Shown: positions 35,277-45,046 of the stretch, in pieces
Layout of the letters: each line of letters opens with the position of its first letter
How positions within the stretch are numbered: the first letter of the stretch is position 1
Origin: Prochlorococcus sp. AG-402-B05
Lineage (GTDB): Bacteria > Cyanobacteriota > Cyanobacteriia > PCC-6307 > Cyanobiaceae
Length of the DNA stretch: 64,000 nt
Reading direction: 5' to 3'
NCBI GenBank assembly: GCA_003279635.1
Contig: QCHK01000001.1
Span: 102,335 to 166,334, forward strand
The notes under the pieces: generated by a model
What the model saw: only the letters and a program-made list of their open reading frames with translations
Told to the model about the DNA's origin: nothing
Database searches by the model: none
Translations under genes and position numbers: made by a program

Positions 35277-37682
35277 TTGAATTTTCAGCCTACTAATAGT
35301 ACTAAAAATACTGATGATAGATTTGATTTATTGGATGATGAAAATATTTCTTCTCAAATTAATGACGATATTGATATAAGTGAGATATGGCAAGGGATAC
35401 ATAGAAAAAGAAAAATATTGCTCTTTACTGCTGGATTCGTTTTGTTTGCTACGGCTATATTTACGGGGTATGCAAGAATTTACAGGCCTATCTATAAAGG
35501 ATCTTTTTCGCTTTTGATTAGCGATCCTATGAATACTAATAATAGTAAACAAGATAGATTTACGAATAGAACTTCTTCCTTAATTGAAGATATTGCAATT
35601 AATTCAGCTACATATGAAACATCTACGTTAATAACATTACTAAAAAGTCCACTTTTTCTTAATAAGGTGAGTAAAGAATTTGATTTGACTAGTAATGAAC
35701 TTACAAAAATGATTTCTATTGACCAGAATACTAATATTGCATCAAGAAAATCTCAAGCAGAAGGTATATTAAATATTAATATAACAATTAAGGATAAAAT
35801 TAAAGGAAAAAAAATCTTGCAAAGATTATCTGAAGTTTATCTTCAAGCTTCTTTGCGTAGGAGACAACAAAAATTAAACGATGGTCTTGAATTCCTAGAC
35901 AAACAGGCACCTGCAATTCAAAATAAAACTAATGAGTTGCAAACTAAATTGGTAGCTTTTCGTGAAAAATATAAATTAATTGAACCTGAAATAGAGGGTA
36001 CAGTATTAAAAAAACAACAAAATATTATTGATCAAGAAATTCTTAATTTAAACTCTAAAAGAAATCGTTTGGAAAATGTAAGATTGGAAATAAAAAATAG
36101 AAGTTTAACAGCTCGAGGTTTTAAGGATGAAATGGGAGATGGATTATCTGTAAGTGACTTTGATCAAAGTCTATTACAACAACTTATAACAGTAGAAAAA
36201 GAACTTGCAAAAGCAAAATCTAAGTATACATCTTCTTCTAGTATTGTAAAAGGACTTGAGCTGCGTTTATTGCAGATTCAACCAATTCTTTTAAAAAATC
36301 AATTGGAAGCAGTTGATACTGCCTTATCTCTTAATGCAGGAAGATTATCTAACGCTTTCAATCAAAAAGAAAAAATAGAAAGGCGTTTTTTAGAGCAACC
36401 TGCTTTAATAAAGCAATATAAAAACATTGAACAGGAAATAAAAATTGCGAATCAAAACTTAGTTAGTCTTGAGAATGCAAGAGAAAGTTTTCAACTGGAA
36501 ATGGCACAAAATAGTATCCCTTGGGTTGTTATATCTGAACCTGCAATGAATAATAGACCTATAAAACCTTCTATTAAAGATAATCTTTTCTTAGGATCAT
36601 TTATTGGTTTATTACTTGGCATTCTTGCAGCATTGATAAGAGATAGAATGGACCATGTTTTTCATTATCCTGAGGAAGTCAAAGAGAGTATTAAAGTTCC
36701 TTTGCTTGGACATATTCCTCATGTTGATGCTTTTGAAAAAGTTAGAGAAGCAAGAAGTTCTATGATTGATGAGTTGATAAATAAAGAAAATAATATTAAT
36801 GATTCAACTAAGAAAAATCGATATCAAAGATTTTTTTACCAGGAAGCCTTCAGAAATTTATTTACCTCAATTCGTTTTTTGAATGCCGATAAAAGAGTAA
36901 ATTCTTTAGTTCTTACAAGTTCATTGCCTATGGAAGGGAAAACATTGATTAATATTTTACTTGCAAAAACCTTGGCAGATATGGGTGAAAGAATACTTTT
37001 AATTGATGCAGATATTAGAAAACCTCAGCTTCATTATAGACTAGCTATTAATAATTTAGTAGGTTTTTCAAACTTATTAGCTGAATCTGATTTATGCCTG
37101 AAAGATGTTATTAAACCAATAAAAGATTGTGAAAATTGGAGTGTAATTACAGGTGGAACAACAGCACCTGATCCTACAAGACTACTTAGTTCTAAACGAA
37201 TGAAAGATTTAATTAATGAACTAATTAAATCTAATGAATATGATATGATTTTATTTGACACACCGCCGGTCTTAGGACTTTCTGACTCTACACTTATAGC
37301 GGAAAATACAGATGGTGTAATTATTCTTGTTGGTTTAGGTAGTGTTGATAGGGCTTTACCTAAAGAATCTATTAATCGTATTAGAGTTAGCGGGGCAACT
37401 CTTTTAGGGGCAGTAACGAATAGTACTAGAGAAAGTTCAGATTTAATAGGAGCAAGATATGATAACTATTCATATAGTGGTAGGTATGGATACCAATATT
37501 CACCTTTACAAACTTATGAAAGATATTCTGAAATCGATGAAAATAATAGTGAAGATTCATTGAAAAAGAACTCACTAAAATCAATTGATCAGATTAAAAA
37601 CCCTATTATATTGAAAATATATAAAATTTATAATAGATATAATAAAATTAGAAAAAGTTTTATCAAATGGTTGGATAACTAG
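35277..37682 (+). CDS. Wzc-like chain-length regulator and tyrosine autokinase
   Basis: About 801 residues from TTG 35277. An ATG at 35184 would add 31 residues but leaves only 12 bases to the divergent gene. The Wzz domain has two membrane helices (near GFVLFATAIFTGYA, and LGSFIGLLLGILAALI) with coiled coil between. The C-terminal BY-kinase has Walker A SSLPMEGKTL, Walker A' LLIDADIRKP and Walker B ILFDTPPVLGLSD. A Tyr-rich tail follows (ARYDNYSYSGRYGYQYSP). It controls polymer length by cycling phosphorylation. The phosphatase gene lies 9 bases downstream. Confidence 0.92.
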   Translation: MNFQPTNSTKNTDDRFDLLDDENISSQINDDIDISEIWQGIHRKRKILLFTAGFVLFATAIFTGYARIYRPIYKGSFSLLISDPMNTNNSKQDRFTNRTSSLIEDIAINSATYETSTLITLLKSPLFLNKVSKEFDLTSNELTKMISIDQNTNIASRKSQAEGILNINITIKDKIKGKKILQRLSEVYLQASLRRRQQKLNDGLEFLDKQAPAIQNKTNELQTKLVAFREKYKLIEPEIEGTVLKKQQNIIDQEILNLNSKRNRLENVRLEIKNRSLTARGFKDEMGDGLSVSDFDQSLLQQLITVEKELAKAKSKYTSSSSIVKGLELRLLQIQPILLKNQLEAVDTALSLNAGRLSNAFNQKEKIERRFLEQPALIKQYKNIEQEIKIANQNLVSLENARESFQLEMAQNSIPWVVISEPAMNNRPIKPSIKDNLFLGSFIGLLLGILAALIRDRMDHVFHYPEEVKESIKVPLLGHIPHVDAFEKVREARSSMIDELINKENNINDSTKKNRYQRFFYQEAFRNLFTSIRFLNADKRVNSLVLTSSLPMEGKTLINILLAKTLADMGERILLIDADIRKPQLHYRLAINNLVGFSNLLAESDLCLKDVIKPIKDCENWSVITGGTTAPDPTRLLSSKRMKDLINELIKSNEYDMILFDTPPVLGLSDSTLIAENTDGVIILVGLGSVDRALPKESINRIRVSGATLLGAVTNSTRESSDLIGARYDNYSYSGRYGYQYSPLQTYERYSEIDENNSEDSLKKNSLKSIDQIKNPIILKIYKIYNRYNKIRKSFIKWLDN

Positions 37683-37691
37683 AACAATAAA

Positions 37692-38162
37692 GTGAAAAAA
37701 AATAATTTTAATATATATTTTTCTTTTGACTGGGTTTTGCATAATGAATTAGCTATTGGTCCTGCTCCAATAAATGAAGATCATATTGATAAGCTAAAAA
37801 AGAAAGGGATCATTGCAATACTGAGTTTATGCTCAGAGAGAGAGTCTCGACCTCCGGAAAACATTGAAAATCATTTTCAATGTAGAAGAATTGTTCTTCC
37901 TGATCATAAATACGAAAGAAAAACTACACTTGAAGAAGTTAATAATGCTTTAAGCATTTTAGAAGAACTTATAGATTTAGGACCAGTCTTTATTCATTGT
38001 GTAGCTGCAATTGAACGCTCCCCTATGATTTGTATGGCATGGCTTATTAAAAAGCATAAATTATCCTTTCAACAATCGATTGATTATTTGATGGAAGTGC
38101 ATCCAGGGTCAAATCCTTTATCTAGTCAATTAAAAATTTTAAGGATATTAAATAAAAAATAA
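37692..38162 (+). CDS. Dual-specificity-type protein phosphatase
   Basis: 156 residues from a GTG. The Cys-x5-Arg loop is in FIHCVAAIERSPMICMAWL (Cys nucleophile, Arg), and a general-acid Asp is likely in VLPDHKYERK. The fold is the DSP type, unlike the low-molecular-weight Wzb phosphatases normally paired with Wzc. Its position right after the kinase suggests that it removes phosphate from the Tyr tail. Probably one operon with the Wzc-like gene. Confidence 0.85.
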   Translation: MKKNNFNIYFSFDWVLHNELAIGPAPINEDHIDKLKKKGIIAILSLCSERESRPPENIENHFQCRRIVLPDHKYERKTTLEEVNNALSILEELIDLGPVFIHCVAAIERSPMICMAWLIKKHKLSFQQSIDYLMEVHPGSNPLSSQLKILRILNKK

Positions 38163-38346
38163 TTATTTTTATTTCTCAACTTTATATTTTATTGAACTAT
38201 TATTTGTATTTTTATGCAATAAAGTTTGTTTATTCAAGTGATTTCTCTTGGGAATTTCTTCTTAACGTCAAATCTTTCATAAACGTCTTAAATCTTGTCT
38301 AGCTGATATTAGCTTGTATTATGAGAAATAAAATTTCCATTAATTG

Positions 38347-39399
38347 ATGAGAATTCTAGTCACAGGAGGTGCAGGTTTTATTGGCAGTCATACTTGCTTA
38401 GTATTACTTGAAAAAGGATATGAAATAGTTGTGATAGATTCTTATGTGAATAGCAACAATAAATCCCTTGAGAGAGTAATTGATATATTAAAATCAGCAG
38501 ATCAGACTGTTAAATTTAATATTAAAGTCATAAATCTAGATATTAGAGATCAAAAAAAATTAGATCAATTATTTTGTGATTCACATAATCTTAGGACTCC
38601 TTTTAATGCTGTTATTCACTTCGCTGGTCTCAAATCTGTAAAGGATTCATTGATTGATCCTTTGCTTTACTGGGATGTAAATGTCAACGGATCGATTAAC
38701 TTGTTAAGAGTTATGAATAAATATAATTGTAGGACAATTGTTTTTAGCAGTAGTGCGACTGTCTATGGAATTTTCAATAATGAACCTCTTAAAGAAAATA
38801 CAAGTATTAATCCTATTAATACATATGGTCAAACGAAAGCAGCGGTAGAACAATTCCTAACTGATATTTATAGTAGTAACCCAGAAGAATGGAAAATTGT
38901 TAATCTTCGCTATTTCAATCCTATAGGAGCCCATGAATCTGGAATGATTGGAGAATCGCCTTTAGGTATCCCTAATAATATTTTCCCTTTTATAACACAG
39001 GTAGCTGTAGGCAAGAGAGATAAATTAACTATTTTTGGGGATAATTGGCCAACTTTAGATGGTACTTGTATAAGAGATTACATACATGTTATGGATCTTG
39101 CAGAAGGACATATTTCAGCTTTAGAATTTTTGTTAGAAAATAAAAATCAGATAATTAATTTAAATCTTGGCACTGGTCATGGTAAAAGTGTTTTAGAACT
39201 TGTTAAAACTTTTGAGCAAGTTAATAATATTAAGATACCTATAGAGTTTTCAGGTAGAAGAAGAGGAGATTATGCATCGGTAGTAGCTGATAATTCTTTA
39301 GCAATTTCTTGTTTAAATTGGTATCCAAAGAGATGCTTAGAAGATATGTGTAAAGATGGTTGGAAATGGCAATCTTTAAACCCTCAAGGCTATAATTAA
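38347..39399 (+). CDS. galE: UDP-glucose 4-epimerase
   Basis: 350 residues. It interconverts UDP-glucose and UDP-galactose. The NAD site is RILVTGGAGFIGSHT, catalytic Ser in SSSATVYG, YxxxK in YGQTKAAVE, plus RYFNPIGAHESG and the RDYIHVMDLAEGH block typical of GalE. It supplies galactose for the surface polymer. It is set off by about 185 bases from the phosphatase gene, so it may have its own promoter. Confidence 0.94.
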   Translation: MRILVTGGAGFIGSHTCLVLLEKGYEIVVIDSYVNSNNKSLERVIDILKSADQTVKFNIKVINLDIRDQKKLDQLFCDSHNLRTPFNAVIHFAGLKSVKDSLIDPLLYWDVNVNGSINLLRVMNKYNCRTIVFSSSATVYGIFNNEPLKENTSINPINTYGQTKAAVEQFLTDIYSSNPEEWKIVNLRYFNPIGAHESGMIGESPLGIPNNIFPFITQVAVGKRDKLTIFGDNWPTLDGTCIRDYIHVMDLAEGHISALEFLLENKNQIINLNLGTGHGKSVLELVKTFEQVNNIKIPIEFSGRRRGDYASVVADNSLAISCLNWYPKRCLEDMCKDGWKWQSLNPQGYN

Positions 39400-40267
39400 T
39401 ATTAATGAAAAATATTATGTAATATAACTATTATTTCTTAAAATAAATTGTTTTCTTCTAAAGAGTTCTTCTGTATATTTAGTTTAGAAAGGATCTTTAA
39501 CAGATATTATTCTTGAGTTAAGTACTCCGGAGGTCTAATGCATATTGATTTTTTATACCTTATCTCTACTTTTAATATTCTATTACTGTGTGATCTTTAT
39601 ACTAATATTTATAACCTAAAATTTTAGTATAATAATGCGATTATATATTTTCTAGCGATTTATTTAGTGTTGAAAATATAGTATAAAAATTGTTTAAGTA
39701 CCACCATACAACTAACTTATTTTCCATGTATTTAGAAGCATAAAAATTTTTATATGTGTATCTGAACTGATGCGAGAACGTAATAAATAATTAAAGAGCT
39801 AATTTTTTATAAGAGTATATCTTTATCTATTTTTAGATTTCTAACTAAGAGAACAATCGGTAAGACTCTATTGTAGATTATATCACTATTATTTAATACT
39901 AATTTGTTCGAATTTGCTATCAAGCTCTTTAATTGTTTTTTTAGGATAAAGTATGAAGCGTTAGATATTATTTTTCCAGAAATAATGGTAACTGTGTGAA
40001 GTTAATTTAAATTACTACCATTCTACGATTTATTAATAGCTTAAGAAGTATATGCCATGCATGGCGGGCATTGCAAGTATATTGCATGCATGGAAGTGGT
40101 TCGAGTATGCTTGGATTTATAATAATATAGTGATAAGAATACCAAATTAAAAAATACATGTAGTGAAATTTTTTTATCTGTTAGAGATTGAAATTGACTT
40201 TCTGAGATCAAGAAGATTTTGTCTAATGACAGATAAGTGAAGTATATGGTGCTAGATTTTCTATTCA
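39400..40267. other. Gene-free, very AT-rich gap with tRNA remnant
   Basis: No gene. It contains a degenerate tRNA-Ala 3' half (listed separately at 40082-40116) with a GCCATGCATGGCGGGCAT block just before it that may derive from the anticodon stem. A leftward frame across 40041-40268 has no protein-like features. Confidence 0.5.
40082..40116 (+). repeat. Degenerate tRNA-Ala 3'-end remnant
   Basis: TTGCATGCATGGAAGTGGTT then CGAGTATGCTTGGA resembles the tRNA 3' half (ATGCAGGGGGTCAGCGGTTC, then GAGTCCGCTTGGCT), with the T-arm core GGTTCGAGT conserved. It is about 8.2 kb right of the better-preserved copy at 31834. It probably marks the far end of an old insertion. Confidence 0.6.
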
Positions 40268-41062
40268 ATGTGCTCTAAGCGAATGAAAATACTACCAAGA
40301 GTTTCCTCTGGCATTAGATATCTTTCAATGATGGATCCTATTTATAACTGGAGAATTAAAAAATATAAATGTCCTTATTGCAGTGGAAATTTTTTTATTC
40401 AACTTCGCAAAAATATAAAAACCAGTGATAATTGTATTTCAGATTTAGGATTTTCTTTTAGATGTTTAAAATGTAAAGCGAATCTTACTAATACGGCATT
40501 GATTCCTGTCATTAAAAAACATCAAGATTTATTTGATGTCAAAACTGCTTGGGAAATGTCAACATATGGTGCTACTCTTGAATATTTAGAAAAAAATATT
40601 AAAAAAGTTTTTTCTTCAGAATATTATGAAGGTCATGAATCAGGATCATTCCTAGATGGAATGTTAATCCAAGATGTTCAAAAAACGTCTTTTAAAGAAA
40701 ATCAATTAGATCTAATAACCTGTAATCAGGTATTTGAACATGTACCTAATTTATCTAAAGCATTTTTCGAGTGTTACAGAATCTTATCTAAAAATGGCGC
40801 ATTGATTTTCAGTGTACCTTTTTTTGATATAGAAAGAACCTTAAATAAAGCATATTTCGATGATGGAGAAATCAAATATATTGGAGACCCTGAATTTCAT
40901 GACAGCAGGATTGGAGGACCTTTTTCTGCCCCAGTATTTTGGCATATTAGTATTAAGGATATAAAGGAGAGATTATCTGAAATCGGATTCAAATCAGAAT
41001 TGATTCATATTGGCCCGAATAATAAATCGTTTTCACAAGTTATTTATGCTTTAAAGATATGA
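40268..41062 (+). CDS. SAM-dependent methyltransferase with N-terminal zinc ribbon
   Basis: 264 residues. A Cys4 motif (CPYCSGNF ... CLKCKANL) at about 35-75 precedes a methyltransferase-11-like half: SEYYEGHESG, QDVQKTSFKENQLDLITCNQ, VFEHVPNLSKAFFECYRILS and NGALIFSVPFF. The glycine-rich SAM loop is hardly recognisable, as in the SEYFG-type subgroup found in surface polysaccharide clusters. It likely methylates a sugar or lipid-linked glycan. It is isolated by long AT-rich gaps. Confidence 0.7.
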   Translation: MCSKRMKILPRVSSGIRYLSMMDPIYNWRIKKYKCPYCSGNFFIQLRKNIKTSDNCISDLGFSFRCLKCKANLTNTALIPVIKKHQDLFDVKTAWEMSTYGATLEYLEKNIKKVFSSEYYEGHESGSFLDGMLIQDVQKTSFKENQLDLITCNQVFEHVPNLSKAFFECYRILSKNGALIFSVPFFDIERTLNKAYFDDGEIKYIGDPEFHDSRIGGPFSAPVFWHISIKDIKERLSEIGFKSELIHIGPNNKSFSQVIYALKI

Positions 41063-41779
41063 AATTATCTTGTAAATATATATCGACTAAGTTTATAGAA
41101 TCAATAAGTAAAGCAAGCATTCAGTTATAACTATTCAAAAATAATTACCTTTGTCTTCTAATATATTACTTTATTTGTTAGAGTCTACTTTGTTCAGCTT
41201 TTTCTAAGTATTTAGATAAAAAGATTTGAGCATTCTATCAATAAGTTTTAAATCTCTTTTTATATATTTATAGTTAATTTGGATAAATAATTAATCCTTT
41301 TTTAATAGTTAATATTCTATTTCTTTAATATATACTTCTAACACCATATTTCGCTTATTTATATTCCCACTAAGCTTTTTTTTACTCTTCAAATTTAATT
41401 AATTAGCAAAAAAGATCTTTATGTTTATTTTATTCTTTGGATGTTCATTATTAGATTGGCTTTGTAAACAATTTCAATATTTATGGAACCCCTAGACTTA
41501 ACGATCTGAAACAATCCTAATATAATAGACTTATTCACTATAGCTGGAATTCGTCTTGCGTAATGAAAATTTTTAGTTAGTTTATTTCTTATTCAAGCTA
41601 ATTTTCTTTTATATAAGGTTTTTCTATAACCAATCTTTCTACGAGCTTTGTAGAATGATATAATTTAGGTTACAATGATTAACTTGGATGTATGAGGATT
41701 TTTTATTTATAGAAATCAATTAAATTGAAACTAGTTATAATTATTTAATTATGATACTATTTTTTAAGTTTGATTGGAC
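41063..41779. other. AT-rich gap with ydcF remnant
   Basis: No intact gene. It includes a decayed copy of the N-terminal region of the ydcF-like gene (about 41310-41494). The rest is AT-rich with no further motif. Confidence 0.5.
41310..41494 (+). pseudogene. Remnant of a second ydcF-like gene
   Basis: From ATG 41421 it reads MFILFFGCSLLDWLCKQFQY then LWNP and a TAG, which parallels MIIFFLWTFSIGFVADLLCK then FVEYPWQ at 31147. Upstream bases (AAGCTTTTTTTTACTCTTCA... AAAGATCTTTATG) also align to the leader region of the ydcF gene. Everything downstream of this point is lost. Together with the tRNA remnant at 40082 it suggests an ancient duplicate of the tRNA-ydcF segment. Confidence 0.6.
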
Positions 41780-42757
41780 ATGAACTTTTCAATAATAATA
41801 CCTTCTTTTAATTGTCACGAGACAATTCAAAGATCTATAAATTCCATAATTTATTCTAATAAATCTTGTAATGTTCAAATTGTATTAATAGATGATTGCA
41901 GTCATCAAGCTTTTGATTACTTAAAAAAGAAATATCCAAAGCAAGATATTAAAATTATCAGAAATGAAATCAACTATGGTCCTGGAATATCTAGAAATAT
42001 TGGCTTAAAGAATAGTAAGTTTGAAAATATATTTTTTTTAGATTCAGATGATATTCTATCATCTAATTTTTTTGAAGAGGTTACTAAAATATCAGAAGAT
42101 AGGGACTTCACAACTATACAATTTAAATCATTTGATGTCATAATGAATAATGATGAGATAGAATCTAAAGAGTTAAGACCCTCTGAGGAAATACCAGGTT
42201 GCTTTACTAAAGATTATTTAATAAAAACAGTAAAGGGAGAATTACCATGTGAATGCTGGCAAATGATTTATAAGAAGGATTTCTTAAATACTTATAAGAT
42301 ATTTTTTAAGGATGGAATTCATGAAGATATAGCTTTCTGGTATGAGATTAGTCTTAAATCCAATAAAAATATATATTTAAATAAGGCAATTTATAAAAAG
42401 ATAAGAAGTTATGGTTCAATTGTTAATACATTAAGTAAAAAACATATATTTTATTATTTTAGGGCTTTAAATTATGTACTAGAGGAAGCCTCCAATTATA
42501 GTAATATTTTTGATTATGAAATAGATTTAATTGTTGGAGTACTAGATTTTTTGGGTTCTAGAGCAAATCGAATTAAGTTCGATACAGTTAAATTAGTAGA
42601 ATCAAAGCAAGAATTAAATTGTTATTTGATCTCTCAAGCAGATATATTTTTTTCTAAGTTTAATTTGGATACTAAATCGGCAATTAAAAATGCCAAACAT
42701 CTTTCGAGGTTCCCTCTCTTACAGTCATGGTATGATACAAATAATTTATGCTCTTGA
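41780..42757 (+). CDS. Family 2 glycosyltransferase
   Basis: 325 residues from ATG 41780 (a TTG six bases upstream is in frame). GT-A fold with FSIIIPSFNCHETIQRSINS, VLIDDCS, NEINYGPGISRNIGLKNS and the DSDD (Asp-x-Asp) metal motif in FFLDSDDIL. GIHEDIAFWYEIS supplies the likely catalytic Glu-Asp. It transfers a sugar in surface glycan assembly; the substrate cannot be told. It is 6 bases before the radical SAM gene, so the two form an operon. Confidence 0.85.
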   Translation: MNFSIIIPSFNCHETIQRSINSIIYSNKSCNVQIVLIDDCSHQAFDYLKKKYPKQDIKIIRNEINYGPGISRNIGLKNSKFENIFFLDSDDILSSNFFEEVTKISEDRDFTTIQFKSFDVIMNNDEIESKELRPSEEIPGCFTKDYLIKTVKGELPCECWQMIYKKDFLNTYKIFFKDGIHEDIAFWYEISLKSNKNIYLNKAIYKKIRSYGSIVNTLSKKHIFYYFRALNYVLEEASNYSNIFDYEIDLIVGVLDFLGSRANRIKFDTVKLVESKQELNCYLISQADIFFSKFNLDTKSAIKNAKHLSRFPLLQSWYDTNNLCS

Positions 42758-42763
42758 TTTGTA

Positions 42764-44077
42764 ATGGGTAAATCTTGGAGTTGTTATGATTTACATAATT
42801 CTGTATTTTTAGCTCCTAATGAAATCAGAACTTGTTGCAAGAGGTTTTTTCATGAAAACACTTTAAAAGGTGACGTTGTAGCTATTGAGGCTTCTGAAGA
42901 TTCTAATTATTCAGTTTCAGATATTAGACAGGCAAAGAAAAAGATTTATGAGGAAATGAATTCTAAAGGTGGATATAATCCTTGTAATGGATGTCCTCAT
43001 TTAGAGTTCAAAGATTGGGGTGGTTCACCAATAGAGAATGGAATTGATTATTTATCTCTTGAATATCACTCTATATGTAATATGAGATGTTTATATTGTT
43101 GTGACACTTATTTTGGAGGAAAGCAAGCAAGTTATTCGGTCGTAAATCTAGTTGATGAATTTATAGATAATGGACTTTTAACAAATACAAATTATTTAGT
43201 TTGGGGAGGTGGAGAACCGACACTTGATAGGAATTTCAATAAAATTCTAGATAGTATTGTGTCTATGAATATAGGTCCAAGAATTAGAATGATATCGAAT
43301 TCTACTAATTATTCGGAAGAAATCAAGAAAGGAATAGATGAAGATAAAGTTTTTTTAGTTACTAGTGTTGATGCTGGTACAAGTGATGTTTTTCGTAAAG
43401 TTAGAGGCTTAAATGGTTTTGATAGAGTACTAAATAATTTGAATAAGTATTCGAGAGACAATCCACAAAATATTATTGTCAAATATATTATAAGAGATGA
43501 TAATTGTAGTTTCGATGAATTAGATAGTTTTGTTGAGCAAATTATAGATAATGATTTGATAGCTTGTAATTTTCAGCTTAGTTGTGACTTTAAGGAGGAA
43601 GATTGTAGCCCTAATATTTTAGCTTCAATCATCTACCTTCATAATAAACTTAGAATCGCCAACGTTAGGTTTATATTTATGGATGATTTAATTATTCAAA
43701 GAATGCCAAAAGTTAATGATTTGTTGATAAATAATATAGATAAAGAGCTTAAAGAAGTTGATTTTAATTTGTCTAATTATTTATCTTTCAAAACGAAACC
43801 AGAATATGATAAATTATATATTATTGGTACAGGATCTCAAGCTAAGGCTCTAGTAAAGAGATTATCTTATGTTAAAGGCTTCTCATCTATAATTTTTGTA
43901 GATCCTAATAATTCTTTTTCATCTAACAAAATTGATAAATTTCCTGTCATAAAGATTGATGAAATGCCTAATAAATCTAATGCAATTATTGGTGCAGTAC
44001 AATCAAGTCCATTTATTTATCAAAGTCTTTTATCACAGGGTAAAGCAAATAACTTAATAGAAGAATTTATACTTTGA
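42764..44077 (+). CDS. Radical SAM enzyme with C-terminal Rossmann-like domain
   Basis: 437 residues. The 4Fe-4S SAM site is CNMRCLYCC (about 106-114), with GGGEPTL as the SAM-binding GGE motif. Extra Cys lie before it (TCCKRFF and NPCNGCPHLE), suggesting auxiliary cluster ligands at the N-terminus. The last ~90 residues start YDKLYIIGTGSQAKALVKRL and include IIFVDPNN and AIIGAVQSSP, which resemble the PglD-type N-terminal Rossmann domain of sugar acyltransferases. The fusion and its place among glycosyltransferases suggest modification of a nucleotide or lipid-linked sugar. Substrate unknown. Confidence 0.75.
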   Translation: MGKSWSCYDLHNSVFLAPNEIRTCCKRFFHENTLKGDVVAIEASEDSNYSVSDIRQAKKKIYEEMNSKGGYNPCNGCPHLEFKDWGGSPIENGIDYLSLEYHSICNMRCLYCCDTYFGGKQASYSVVNLVDEFIDNGLLTNTNYLVWGGGEPTLDRNFNKILDSIVSMNIGPRIRMISNSTNYSEEIKKGIDEDKVFLVTSVDAGTSDVFRKVRGLNGFDRVLNNLNKYSRDNPQNIIVKYIIRDDNCSFDELDSFVEQIIDNDLIACNFQLSCDFKEEDCSPNILASIIYLHNKLRIANVRFIFMDDLIIQRMPKVNDLLINNIDKELKEVDFNLSNYLSFKTKPEYDKLYIIGTGSQAKALVKRLSYVKGFSSIIFVDPNNSFSSNKIDKFPVIKIDEMPNKSNAIIGAVQSSPFIYQSLLSQGKANNLIEEFIL

Positions 44078-44097
44078 ATTTATAAGCTTTAAATATC

Positions 44098-44967
44098 ATG
44101 GAAATTGATTTGGCTATTGATGTAGGTGGGACAAATACCGATATATATTTTTTTGATATTAAATTAAAGGTTTATAAATTAATAAGATCTTATGAGACCC
44201 CGAAAAAACCTATTGGCCTAATCAATTTTTTAACAGAAATTATTTCTGAATTTAAACCAAAAAAATTATTATTAGGAATCCCAGGGCCTGTTGATACAAG
44301 GAATGATAAAAATGTTTATTGTCCACCACTAGGATATTGTATTTCTTATAAGGAGATATTTGACATAAATCCTAAATTAAAAGTATTGATATTAAATGAT
44401 GTTGGAATATTGGCTTATATTCATGAGCGTTCTTTGAAATTTAATTTATTAAATACTAATGAAGAACTAAATAAATTAAACCCGAATATATTTATTACGT
44501 TGGGAACCTCTTTTGGATTTTCCTATTTGCTTTATTCTAGAGAAAATAGACTTACCAACGTAAAATCGCTTGAATTAGCTCATGTACCTTTAATTGTTTC
44601 TGATTATTTTTTTGAGGAATTTAAATCAATAAATATTTTTAATGGCTTTCACAGGTTAACTTATGGGGACGTTCTCTCTGCAAAAGGATTTGCATGGTGC
44701 AAAAATAGTATTAATCAATTAGCTTGTGATGATATTAAGCTATTGAACAAATATAGTTTTAAATTAAATCCTAATAATTTATTTACATTTATATTTATTG
44801 AATTACTTATTCCTATCATTAGATTTTCTGCACCTGACAATAAAGTAATTTTTTTACATGGAGGTTTGTTAAACGCTTTATCTCCAAATTTCAATTTGTT
44901 AATGTCAGATGTTCTTAAGAGAGAAAATATAACGTCCCTTAGAATCTGTAGTTCTAGAAATTTATAG
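44098..44967 (+). CDS. ROK/glucokinase-like sugar kinase homologue
   Basis: 289 residues in the ASKHA fold. Phosphate-1 loop is AIDVGGTNTD, then LLLGIPGPVDT, catalytic-region Asp in ILNDVGILAY, and FITLGTSFGFSYL for phosphate-2. The zinc-binding Cys motif of true ROK repressors and kinases is not visible. It lies 20 bases after the radical SAM gene and probably shares its transcript. It may phosphorylate the sugar product of that operon. Confidence 0.7.
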   Translation: MEIDLAIDVGGTNTDIYFFDIKLKVYKLIRSYETPKKPIGLINFLTEIISEFKPKKLLLGIPGPVDTRNDKNVYCPPLGYCISYKEIFDINPKLKVLILNDVGILAYIHERSLKFNLLNTNEELNKLNPNIFITLGTSFGFSYLLYSRENRLTNVKSLELAHVPLIVSDYFFEEFKSINIFNGFHRLTYGDVLSAKGFAWCKNSINQLACDDIKLLNKYSFKLNPNNLFTFIFIELLIPIIRFSAPDNKVIFLHGGLLNALSPNFNLLMSDVLKRENITSLRICSSRNL

Positions 44968-45046
44968 TTTATGAAAATTAATTTTAAAGTTCTAATAAAT
45001 AGAATTTACGTTGATTAATTATTTACTACATTTGTTTCATAAACTA

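Noticed and set aside
40041..40268. 75-codon leftward ORF
   Set aside because: It is antisense to the tRNA remnant and to the region before the methyltransferase; sequence is low-quality and has no motif.
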